Made by a program: the position numbers and the translations under genes. A DNA stretch of 64,000 nucleotides, taken from assembly GCA_947579605.1 (NCBI GenBank), contig OX388316.1, positions 15,379,290 through 15,443,289 of the forward strand. The letters run 5' to 3'. Numbering within the stretch: the first letter of the stretch is position 1; the number at the start of each line of letters is the position of its first letter. Origin of the DNA: Athripsodes cinereus. Lineage: Eukaryota; Arthropoda; Insecta; Trichoptera; Leptoceridae. This document shows, one piece after another, positions 55,301 to 64,000 of this stretch. A model generated the notes under the pieces. That model was not told the origin of the DNA. It saw nothing but the letters and a program-made list of their open reading frames with translations, and searched no databases.

Positions 55301-58300
55301 AATGCACTGACTTACGAAATCTTGATATTCAAATTGGTCAATGTGTTGAAATTTTAAATTCTATTAGATTGCTTTGAATAGTGATGTTTATTAGTGAACA
55401 AAACCTTTAATCGATTATTGATACAAGAAAAATAAATGTTGAAAAATCTACGTTGGTGTTATTTTTAGTTTATTTTCTATCATTTAAAAATAATATAAAT
55501 TTAAAATATAATAAGAATTCCATTAATTTTTCACATGCATAGGCATATAAAATTGTAAAGTTATCAATTTTTTTCATTATGAGCGATGAATTCAATGATA
55601 TTCACTTATTGCATATATTATTATTTTTTGTATTCGCTATTATAATAGGTATTGTAATATGACATACCTACAATTTATATTTTACAGTTGAAATGGAATT
55701 ACACAACATAAATCACATAATCTTTCGAAGGTTGTGATAAACCCATTGGAAAAAACCAAATCTATAATTCAATCACTTTATCGAATGAAATCAAAAAACA
55801 AAATTTAATATTGCTATCACAATAATATGTAATTTTAAAATAAAATCGATGTTTCTGTTTGAAATATGCATCACTACGTTGCGATGATGTAATGTTGGTT
55901 AATATTTTGACTTTTTCTTTTTAAATCACTACCTATTTGCTAATCGACATTTTGCGCTGCGGGTACGTTGCATGATGATATTGAAATACATAGTAACAAT
56001 GGTAAGTTCTTACCTTTGTATATTTATAAAAATGTATGTAAGGTTTATACTGTATATTGACCATAAAAGCAGCCTGGAGTAGTGAAAAATGGCTTACAAA
56101 ATAGACCGTTTTTATGACAACGATATCAAAATGATATGTAGATAATCTTCTTCTTTTCGTGTCGGTCAGCAACGACAAATAATAAAAACACCAAATCCAC
56201 ATCTACACTCCCATATGCAGATAATAAAATAAAGAAATAAATGTTGAATGTGTAAACTGGCCTACAATCGTCCTGAGTGACGGAAGCTCGTTTCTGCTTT
56301 CGAGAGCAGCGCTTAAAATCGAAAGAACAAGAAATATTTTTTATTTTAACGTAGTTATTATGCAGGTAATGTAGGTACCTACCTATTTATATATATACGC
56401 ACCTACACACTCAAGTAGTTTATCAGATATCATTTTATTGTTTATAATGATTTTATCAAATTCGTCAGTATATTCTTGACGATCCGCCCAACACTGAGAC
56501 CAATATGGAGATCAAAAATTACGGTAATTCATAATATCTACATTTTATTATTTAATAAATATTACATATTATAAACCTACAATCATTTCAAACGTACGCA
56601 GTCCTGATTATTATGACAAGATATGGTAGTAACATCAACTATTTGTATGAACATAGATGGATGACTGACTATAAAGAGATGCCAGTTTGACGATAGCCAT
56701 TTTCGTCATAAAAAAATCTTTAGGAAGATTATAATATTTTCTCTTAAACTATTAATAATAATGTCTTAATAATGTTAGTAGGAGCATATTATATACTTAA
56801 TAGATGCGTATTTGTATTAGTAATGTATTTAGTTAATCAAACAGTAGGTATGTAGATGAATCCATTCCTCTACCATGAATGAATCAATGTATCTTAATAA
56901 ACTATTAATCATATATAAAATCAAAACGTTAGAAGAACGTACGAAGTATCTATTTCACTTGCCAACTACAAATTTGAACAAACAACTAATATTTTAATGA
57001 AATGCGTTATTCATTATTTCTTCTCGTAGGTATTATTTTTCCAACTAAGTGATTAAAAACGAAATGCCTATCTTATTTTACTTTAAAACTTCAAATTTCT
57101 GCTGAAAAAAAACTAAGTTTTGATACATGTGTAATTTAACTATATTTTATACAATATATCATATGAGATGCATTCCAGATGTATCTATTGTGATGAAAAT
57201 AATAGACTATCATATTTCAATTATTTCAAAATGTGAACAGCAACAAATATTTAATATAAATATATAAGAATAAGGTTTCAAAAACAAATATTTCTATAAC
57301 ACTTTTGAGTAGCAAAAATTAGTGATTAATGAAGTCGAAACAAGTTGTTATGTATAAATAAAAACGTGAAAATTCTTAATGTCTCATTCATTCATGCAAA
57401 AAAAACCTGGACAAGCAGATGCATATTATTAGTATAAATAATAAATGATTTAATAATTTCTTTATTTGAGGTAGGAACCTAATACGTATTATGAAGAAAT
57501 AAAATTATTCTTGAAAGTAAAAATAAATAAGCGTCCATAAAAATCACTTTTTATTCTGCGTGTTTATCAAATATGATGTTTTTTACAACACTTTTCCATT
57601 TTCTCAGCGGACATAAATCGTGATATTGAAACCGCTCTATGTATTTTTGATTTCAAAACTGATTATAAATCATGAGAATGTGTCTGTTTTAACTCGATTA
57701 TGCAAATATATCTCAAGAAAACTCTCGTCTTTCACCAGAAATATTATGATAAATTACCGGTTGGGTCCACTTGGCGAGTAAAATAAGTATGATAGCTACG
57801 AGTATAACGGATACGTCTTGAAAATTATCTTCCTCCTTGTTAACGCTAAAATAATACGATATTATATGTCTTTACATGTTTACGGAAGATCTACCGAATC
57901 CTTTTCGACTATTAATTATCCTACATTTTTTTAATAACCTACTCTATAATTTTCTGTACCTATCAGATTAAATATGAGTATTTATTTATTTATTTATACA
58001 ATGAACAACTATTAAAGCTTTTGATTATAATTAATAATTACTTAAGTTTTTTGAGTACTAAGTATTATGTAGGTGACGACAATGCATGATGAATTAAATA
58101 ATTTTATTTTACAAATGTATGCAAGAATCGGAATATCTGTAAATGCATCTTTTAATAATTAAATTAGTACAACAGCATTTACACCAAATATGAATTAAGT
58201 AAGTGAGCCTAAAAATATAATAATCTTATATATTTCATTAAGTTTTTTTATTATTTTTTTCTGTCGGGAATCTATGAGCAAATAGCTTTGTGCGAATAAA

Positions 58301-58760
58301 ATAAAAAAAAATATATGTCAAATTCTTTTATCAGCCCGTATTGACAATTTACAGATTATATTTATAGAATAATGAAAATTAATAGTATAATGGTTATATA
58401 ATGGTTATACCTAATTGTTTTCAAAATCATTCATTTTTGATATTTTTATGAATAAATTAGTGGATGAATTTGTTTTGGTGAATAATCTCATTAGATCACT
58501 AAACTTGTAAAATATAATATTAAAGATGTCTTTTATAAATAATACGAGATTTTAATAGTCTCATGTTTCAAGTACAAGGGTTTGTAATTTATGCAAAACT
58601 GTGTCAGTGCTCCTTGTTATCTGCTACTTTAATTACGTGTGAAAAATAATTACAATGTTTTTGTTTACAAGAGCTTATTAATTTATTTATTATGTACAAC
58701 TAACAATGAGTGACATAGAATAAATAAAATAATTTTTAAGAGATAATTATTTGGAAGTTA
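52335..58760. other. 6.4-kb AT-rich desert, no gene recognised
   Basis: No LINE, DNA-transposon or coding signal that I trust. Slightly GC-richer spots at 53400-53530 and 56260-56320 are unidentified. 56102-56130 resembles a 27-base piece of the RTE-like C-terminal region (TATGACAACGATATCA). A short frame at 54727-54855 starting MTLEGTLCITVF is hydrophobic but unsupported. Confidence 0.5.
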
Positions 58761-58768
58761 ACATCAGT

Positions 58769-58968
58769 AGGGTTACTCTTGACAAAATCTAAACACGATC
58801 TTAATCTTAATCATACGACGCGCGAAGTGACTTTTGGCCAAAAATACGCGCATACCGATCGCGCGGTAGCGGTAGCGCGTTGTTTTTTACCATAGTCCCT
58901 TCGTGCGTCGTATGATCAAGATCAAGTCTAGATTAAGATCGTATTTAGATTGTTTCAAGGGTAGCCCT
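58769..58968. mobile_element. Foldback (MITE-like) element with CpG-rich centre
   Basis: The left arm (58769-58827: AGGGTTACTCTTGACAAAAT, then CTAAACACGATCTTAATC and CATACGACGCGCGAAG) is inverted in the right arm (58899-58968: CTTCGTGCGTCGTATGATC, then GATTAAGATCG, TTTAGATTGTTTCAAGGGTA, GCCCT) with small differences and one gap. The central 70 bases are unusually GC- and CpG-rich for this window (CGATCGCGCGGTAGCGGTAGCGCG). No TSD could be fixed and there is no open frame. Confidence 0.75.
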
Positions 58969-58974
58969 GCAGTT

Positions 58975-59165
58975 CAATACTCCTCTACTCCATTCCCACA
59001 CCATATCTTCAAGCAGGACAGAGAACACAGAATATAAGCTTGATCATTCTTTCGCTTCCGTCTACACTCATATACATAATTACTCGTACATGCACACTGA
59101 TTTCTCTTACTCAACACTCGCCATTCTTAAGAAATTTGTCCACGTGCTAGAACCCCGTGATTTTA
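58975..59165 (-). mobile_element. Family B LINE 3' end, degenerate
   Basis: TTTCGCTTCCGTCTACACTC, CTTACTCAACACTCGCCATTC and TTGTCCACGTG follow the order of 20260-20425, about 30 percent diverged. It directly abuts the foldback element. Confidence 0.55.
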
Positions 59166-59169
59166 AGCG

Positions 59170-59815
59170 TCCGCGCTTTTTTTCACACACTTTTTGCAGT
59201 TGTATATACTTTCTTTGCTGTATTTAATATTCATCTTAAAATAATTGGTATATGAAAAGATATTCTTAATACAGGACAAAAAAATATGTCAAAAATAATG
59301 AAACACAAAAATTCATTCTAACAAAACTCGTTTTTTTATAAATCATTTCAAGTTCTTTTACTATTCAATTCAACACATTATTGTGTTAAATTGTACCTAC
59401 TATTAAAATAATTATAAAATAACATGTGTGATCCATTTTTGACACAATAAATCTAAATGGTTTTTATTTTTATTCATACGAATGTTTTGTTGTTGAATAC
59501 ATCCATTATTTATATTATTGTAATGATAATAATTACAAGGTGGTTCGTTCTGGATTTTTTTCATTCATTCACTAGTGTAGTTTGTTTACCCGGCTTCGCT
59601 TAGAAAATAAACATCGAATTGACAAATAAACTCTTACAGATGACATACGATCCTACTATTTTTTAGAGATGAAAACATTGTGAAGAAAATGGGGAAAACT
59701 TAGATAATAATCTGTAAAATGTTGTATTTGGTGTTTAGAATTTTAGTACGTAGCAATTTGAATTGATAGAACATAATGTAGTTTGTAAGAATATTGTAAA
59801 AACGAGTAGTGCCTT
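59170..59815. other. No gene recognised
   Basis: AT-rich. 59585-59640 has CCCGGCTTCGC, a GC-richer spot of unknown origin. Confidence 0.4.
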
Positions 59816-59819
59816 GTAG

Positions 59820-60005
59820 TAAGTGTCTTTTTCAAGAGACATTAAGTATGTATTGTAATTAAGGGCAGGTTTGTGTCGGGGGGAACCCTCATGGCAAATC
59901 CTGGGCCCTCCTTTTTGAAAAAAGCTTGTTTCGTTGAGTATGTTTCATATAGGAGCTCAGCTCTTAAATCATCCAGGAGAAAGTGGTGGAAAACTCTTAA
60001 TGTGG
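59820..60005 (+). mobile_element. R1-like LINE 3' UTR fragment
   Basis: GGGCAGGTTTGTGTCGGGGGG, AACCCTCATGGC, CCTGGGCCCTCC and AACTCTTAATGTG parallel the 3' UTR block at 22480-22620 (GGAAGGGTTTTGTCAGGGGG, GTCCTTCAGGC, CCTTGAGCCCTTCC, AACCCTTAATGTG). It is a related but distinct family, ending at the same CTTAATG. No coding part is visible upstream. Confidence 0.65.
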
Positions 60006-60720
60006 GGTAAATTATCTAAAAACTGATAATACAGTGATGCATATATTTTAGATAGTACGTTTAACGTAAATGATTTGTAAAACAGTCGAGTTTTCATTAT
60101 AATAATTAAGTTTGTATAAAAATCTGATGAGATGATATCTTAAAAACCATAATATCACAGTCAATAAAAAATATAAAATAATGTTAGCTTAAAATATGCA
60201 TAAAAGATGAAACCTTTTATTAAAATACTACAGTATACTATTTTACCTATGTTTTAACTAATAACAACGTTCATTGCGGATATACATCCAAAAATATACA
60301 TATAAACTAAAATATTTATGTGTTGATTCACATTATGCTAATACAGAAGTAGATATGTTTTCCATACATAATATTATTATTCGTCCACCACATATTATTA
60401 TGTAGGTACATATTTTTATTCCCTCTGACATTTGGTGTTGTAATAGTAACAATATTTATAAGGAATAATAGAAATTACCGTAGTAATGAGGGTGCATTAG
60501 CGAGGGGTACAATCTCTCTTCAATATTTCTCTCTCTCCCTATGATGGTACTCGTATAACATATCGACATAAAAACTTTAGACACCTACCGGGTATGCATT
60601 ATATAAAAATAACAATCATATAAAATAACATCACCATTGATTATTATTATATTTTATGACAATTATTATTATTGTAATAGAAAATTAAAAAAAAATTGCA
60701 GAGAAATCCCAGTGGAATAT

Positions 60721-61257
60721 ATATAATGAGTTACAATCCATTGGATTGGTCTGCAACGAGTTTTGACTTATTTCTCCACTCCTCCCTATTCTCAGCCAGT
60801 CTCTTCAACTCCATATATGAGCCACAGCTCATGTCCCTCTTCAGTTGGTCCATATAGGCGTCTCTCGGTCGACCTCTGCCATTTGTGCCTTCGGTCCTGC
60901 CCTCTGCGATTGCGATGAGCAGTCCTGGGTGCCTGATGTTGTGGCCAATCCAATTAGCTCGTTGTTGGCAGATTCTTTTGAGGAGTTGCCTTTTTTCGCC
61001 AACCCTGGTTAACACTTCTTCGTTTTCGACGTGTTCCGACCAATGAATCTTCAGCATGCGTCTATAACACCACATTTCAAATGCCGCTAACCGTCCGCTT
61101 TCCCTCTTACTGATGGTCCACGTCTCGCATCCATATAGCAGAATGCTCCACACAAAGGCTTTAGTGAGATTCTTCCTCACGCTTAGATCAATATTAGGGG
61201 ATTCTAATATTTTGGATTTTTTGTTAAAGGCAATTCGTGCCTGGTTTATTCTGCTCA
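60721..61257 (-). mobile_element. Family C LINE fragment, perfect 11-bp TSD
   Basis: CAGTGGAATAT is duplicated exactly at 60710-60720 and 61258-61268. The insertion holds an uninterrupted frame (61258-60731, 175 codons) with blocks LTKAFVWSILLYGCETWTI, EMWCYRRMLKIHWSEHVENEE, IGHNIRHPGLLIAIAEGR, GRGRPRDAYMDQLKRDM and LKRLAENREEWR, the post-RT region of an RTE-like or related LINE. The 3' end is GATTGTAACTCATTATATATA. The ATG at the start is a codon of the truncated frame, not a true start. Another copy lies at 41641-41848. Confidence 0.9.
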
Positions 61258-61353
61258 CAGTGGAATATTAGGTAGGTAAAGGTACGAGAAATAATACTCA
61301 AAACTTATGATGTTAGTGTTTAGGATTTTTTGTTTAAAAGATAGGTATCTGGG

Positions 61354-61417
61354 TTTTTGTTATAAACCGAAATACAACGTTATACATCTTTCACAGTAAA
61401 CTAAAAGCTTGTGTCTT
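61354..61417. repeat. Short dispersed repeat shared with 2228-2292
   Basis: TTTTTGTTATAAACCGAAATAC and CTTTCACAGTAAACTAAAAG; see the partner entry for the comparison. Confidence 0.55.
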
Positions 61418-61419
61418 GA

Positions 61420-63140
61420 AAGGGGAGTTTGCCGGACTAGAAAACTGAATTGAAAAGTCATTGCCTCAAGGCAAAATGTATGTCTTTTGTACATATTTAT
61501 CTTGACAGTAAAAAGTTTATTATTATAATTATTACGTTAACTTGGAAATGCGTAGAATTGGTATTCATTACAACTTAAAGGCAAATTATGTTTGTGTATT
61601 TCGTTTAAAACACTAAATAAAGGTCTTACCAAAATAAAAGTTTTAATTGGTTTAAAAAAAACATATTTTTTTTTCTCTCATTTGTTTTACAGACTCGTCA
61701 TCAAAATATGTAATATGATAGGTATTTAAAATAATATAAGTAAGTATCGTAGTACTAAAAACGAATACAATTAAAATAAAGAATTACTAATACTTAGAAG
61801 AAACCTAATAAAAATAATGATTTCTTTAAAATACATATGAATTTCGAGTCACCGACTTACGACTCTTTGGGTAACTTCATGAAAATATAGTTTTAAAATG
61901 ATTCAGCGAATTATAAGGTAGGTACCTACTAAACAGAGATGAGGCGAGACAATGGATCTGAATCATTGTTTGCAATGACCCATTTTAAAAAAGAAAACAA
62001 TTCATAATTAGGTATTCAAACAATCTACTGAATTTTCTTTGAACAAAGATAAAGTCTAAAACAATAATTTATTTTGCAAAACAATATTATACATTATTTT
62101 AATAAGACTACAGTAACGAAATGAAACGTATACGACGCCATGTGCAGTGTGTTTATTGTGTGTTTTGCGTCGCTTTATAAAATTAATGATATTATCATAA
62201 TATTTTACAGAGTACTTATGTACATTATTTTTTTCATATTGAATAGTTTGTATAAATAGGATAGCAGTATGGTGCGTTTAAATCCGGTGCGTGGTTTAAA
62301 AATTAAACATTATGCCTAATATCATTATTTATTTTGTTTATAATTAATGTGATGGTAGAGCATAAATGTATATGTACATACTGCGGTACGGCGAGCTTTA
62401 GATACATATATGTAATAATTTATGATTAGGTACTTACACCAAATACCGTGATATAATTTATATTATTTACACAATGTCACCAAAGGGGTTGGCAACAACT
62501 TAAATTCATGCAAATACACTGAATACACAATGCTATTGTTAGATATTAATGTATATATATTTATTTAATAAACTTGATAAAATATTTCTTTAATTCTGTT
62601 TTAAATTAGGTGTATGTAGTTATAGTTCAAAAATAAATACAATATGATTGTGTAAGGTAGGATAACTATTGTGAAATAATATTTTAAAAGTATTGCAAAA
62701 TGTCTTCATTATTTAATCATGTATTACTTTTACCCTTATAATTATGCACATATTGTGAAGACAGAGTAAATCAACAGCAGATATTTATCCTATATTTGTT
62801 TTGTGGATATAATTGAAAGAAATCTGCTAGGACTATCACAACTTTTGATCAATGCGATCCAAATACCTAATAATATGTAGATATTGTGATCGGACGCACA
62901 ACTGGTAGGTATAATTATTGTGAAAGCTCTGCAAAGAGAATCAAGTGCTTTTGTCAACTCTGCACCCCTGAGCAGTAAAAGTGAGTAAATCAATGATAGG
63001 ATCTTTTTATTAAAATAACAACGACAATTTAGAAATGTCCACCAACCAACCATGTGTTTAAGTACATACATTTTACCAAACATTACGTTGATGATGTGGG
63101 GTCCATACATATATTCTGTAATGGTACAAAACAAATTCCA
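61420..63140. other. AT-rich interval, no gene recognised
   Basis: A minus-strand open frame at 62790-63134 (114 codons) has no recognisable motif. No element ends seen. Confidence 0.45.
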
Positions 63141-63141
63141 C

Positions 63142-63330
63142 CAGTGGCGAGTCTTCTATAGAAACAGATGGGTGATAAACCTCATCGCTGAATTAAAGAT
63201 GTCCATTGCCGGTATTTTTTCGATCGCCTGAATAAAGATTTTACAAAAGTTTTCGAGTGTCGACAACTTACGGAAAAAAGTGGTAGACCAATTCATTGCA
63301 GGATGCTTTATGGAACATTGTTATTAATGT
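63142..63330 (-). repeat. Family A repeat head, antisense
   Basis: GATGGGTGATAAACCTCATCG, CTGAATTAAAGATGTCC, TTTTCGAGTGTCGACAAC, TTACGGAAAAAAGTGGTAGACC and ATTCATTGCAGGATGC. The tail half is replaced by a CAGTGGCGAG sequence (63142) that resembles a hAT end. Confidence 0.65.
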
Positions 63331-63429
63331 TTTGGTGTTTAAATGATACTTTTTATTGTAAAATAGAAATATTGCTTTCATCTTATGTACTTCATATCTT
63401 TTTCATTTAATGACTTCCAATAGAGCAAA

Positions 63430-63590
63430 CACATCCAAGTTTGCAGAGAAGAGCTACAGTGTCATAGGGACTATCTGGAACAGATAGGTAACATAACATG
63501 TATAGATAACCAGCAATCCTTATACAAGATCAATCACATTCAGGGGCAAGTTGAAAACATTACTGTTCATGGACCATTTTCTCAATCGAA
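63430..63590 (+). mobile_element. L2/CR1-like LINE C-terminal fragment
   Basis: ANTSKFAEKSY, IGTIWNR-stop, then FRGKLKTLLFMDH correspond to the C-terminus encoded at 11160-11310. It carries stops and a small insertion, so this is an older copy of the same family. Confidence 0.65.
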
Positions 63591-63714
63591 ATTGCGCTAT
63601 TTATTCTTCGTCCTTTTTCTACCTTTTATTTAATTTTGTACCTGCTCTCTTCATTCCTCAAAGACTTTTTTGTAAACGTTTTATGAAATTGGGTTAGTTG
63701 AAATAAATCTAATG

Positions 63715-63842
63715 ACGAATGTTTGGAGTCAAAATGAGTCTTATTTTGCGCTTGAGAATAACAGGTTACCTGTTGAAACCTTGGTCGCACGAATAATAAT
63801 TTTTAGTGGTATTAGTAAAGTTTTTTGACTCCAAACATTCGT
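63715..63842. mobile_element. Short element with perfect 20-bp inverted termini
   Basis: 63715-63734 (ACGAATGTTTGGAGTCAAAA) is exactly inverted at 63823-63842. The 128-bp unit has no coding capacity. It looks like a small MITE or foldback, but no TSD is clear. The remaining 63843-64000 holds nothing recognised. Confidence 0.75.
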
Positions 63843-64000
63843 AGTTATGTTTGGAAACTACCACAACGTTACCGCCAAATCAATAAACGAAACAAATCTA
63901 AACCAGAGCCCGTAGACAATTTGTACTTGGCGATCGCCTACAAACGAATTTTCGTCAATAACTGCAACAATAACGCATAATTATACGGTACGTGTAGGTA

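Noticed and set aside
56102..56130. RTE-like coding remnant (TATGACAACGATATCA)
   Set aside because: Only about 27 bases match the element at 47.2 kb; too short to separate descent from chance.
62790..63134. 114-codon minus-strand open frame
   Set aside because: No recognisable domain and no codon-use or flank evidence; length is within what chance gives in a 64-kb six-frame search.
5276..63150. CAGTGGCG motifs at 5276, 39193, 40336 and 63142 as four hAT elements
   Set aside because: None has an inverted partner terminus or an 8-bp duplication that I could find; only one-ended remnants or chance matches can be claimed.

Overview
The window reads as a transposon-dense, non-coding stretch of an arthropod nuclear genome, most likely an insect. 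The evidence is the AT-rich background with frequent TAGGTACCTACC-type runs, a DD34D mariner, R1-clade, RTE-like and CR1/L2/Jockey-like LINE remnants, hAT MITEs with 8-bp target-site duplications (TSDs), and the absence of any recognisable host gene, rRNA or canonical tRNA. I cannot decide from sequence alone between a hemipteran (aphid-like) and a lepidopteran. Nothing here looks bacterial; there are no operons, ribosome binding sites or CRISPR arrays. The two long intact reading frames both belong to one retrotransposon.

Layout. 1-11.7 kb: dispersed SINE-like repeats (called family A here), a hAT MITE (2598-2919), a short RTE-like copy with TSD (3986-4360), and LINE fragments including a tail-to-tail pair ending at 11.35 kb. 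11.7-16.3 kb: a nearly intact two-ORF LINE. Its ORF1 is Cys/Tyr-rich and resembles no standard LINE ORF1; its ORF2 is an endonuclease-reverse transcriptase; the two overlap by ATGA. 17-26.4 kb: a tRNA-derived SINE, a second hAT MITE, a second short RTE-like copy, a 5'-truncated R1-clade LINE with TSD (20684-22619), a 1.6-kb non-autonomous hAT with TSD (23992-25607), and RTE-like 3' ends (called family B here). 28.5-35.7 kb: LINE remnants, a 65-bp minisatellite, an internally deleted mariner with perfect TA duplication (33202-34132), and an inverted-duplicated family A insertion (34439-34634). 37-48.7 kb: more family A copies, a BovB-like fragment, family B with TSD, the longest RTE-like copy with a 13-bp TSD (47223-48401) and, 33 bp from it, a solo LTR with 5-bp TSD (48435-48668). 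49-64 kb: mainly AT-rich sequence with hairpins, a degenerate Penelope/hammerhead-like motif, a G-quadruplex motif, a GC-centred foldback element and another LINE 3' end with TSD (60721-61257).

How the parts relate. Several LINE families end in a small stem-loop followed by a simple-sequence tail. Family A (about 20 fragments, no coding capacity) shares this 3' terminus (stem-loop, then a CGTGATGGTAT-type box and a short tandem tail) with the coding family B, as expected if A is a non-autonomous partner of B. Two RTE-like copies start at nearly the same internal nucleotide but sit in different TSDs, which suggests a short derivative mobilised as a unit. TSDs, TIRs and tails were read directly; clade names come from motif recognition without a database search and should be treated accordingly.
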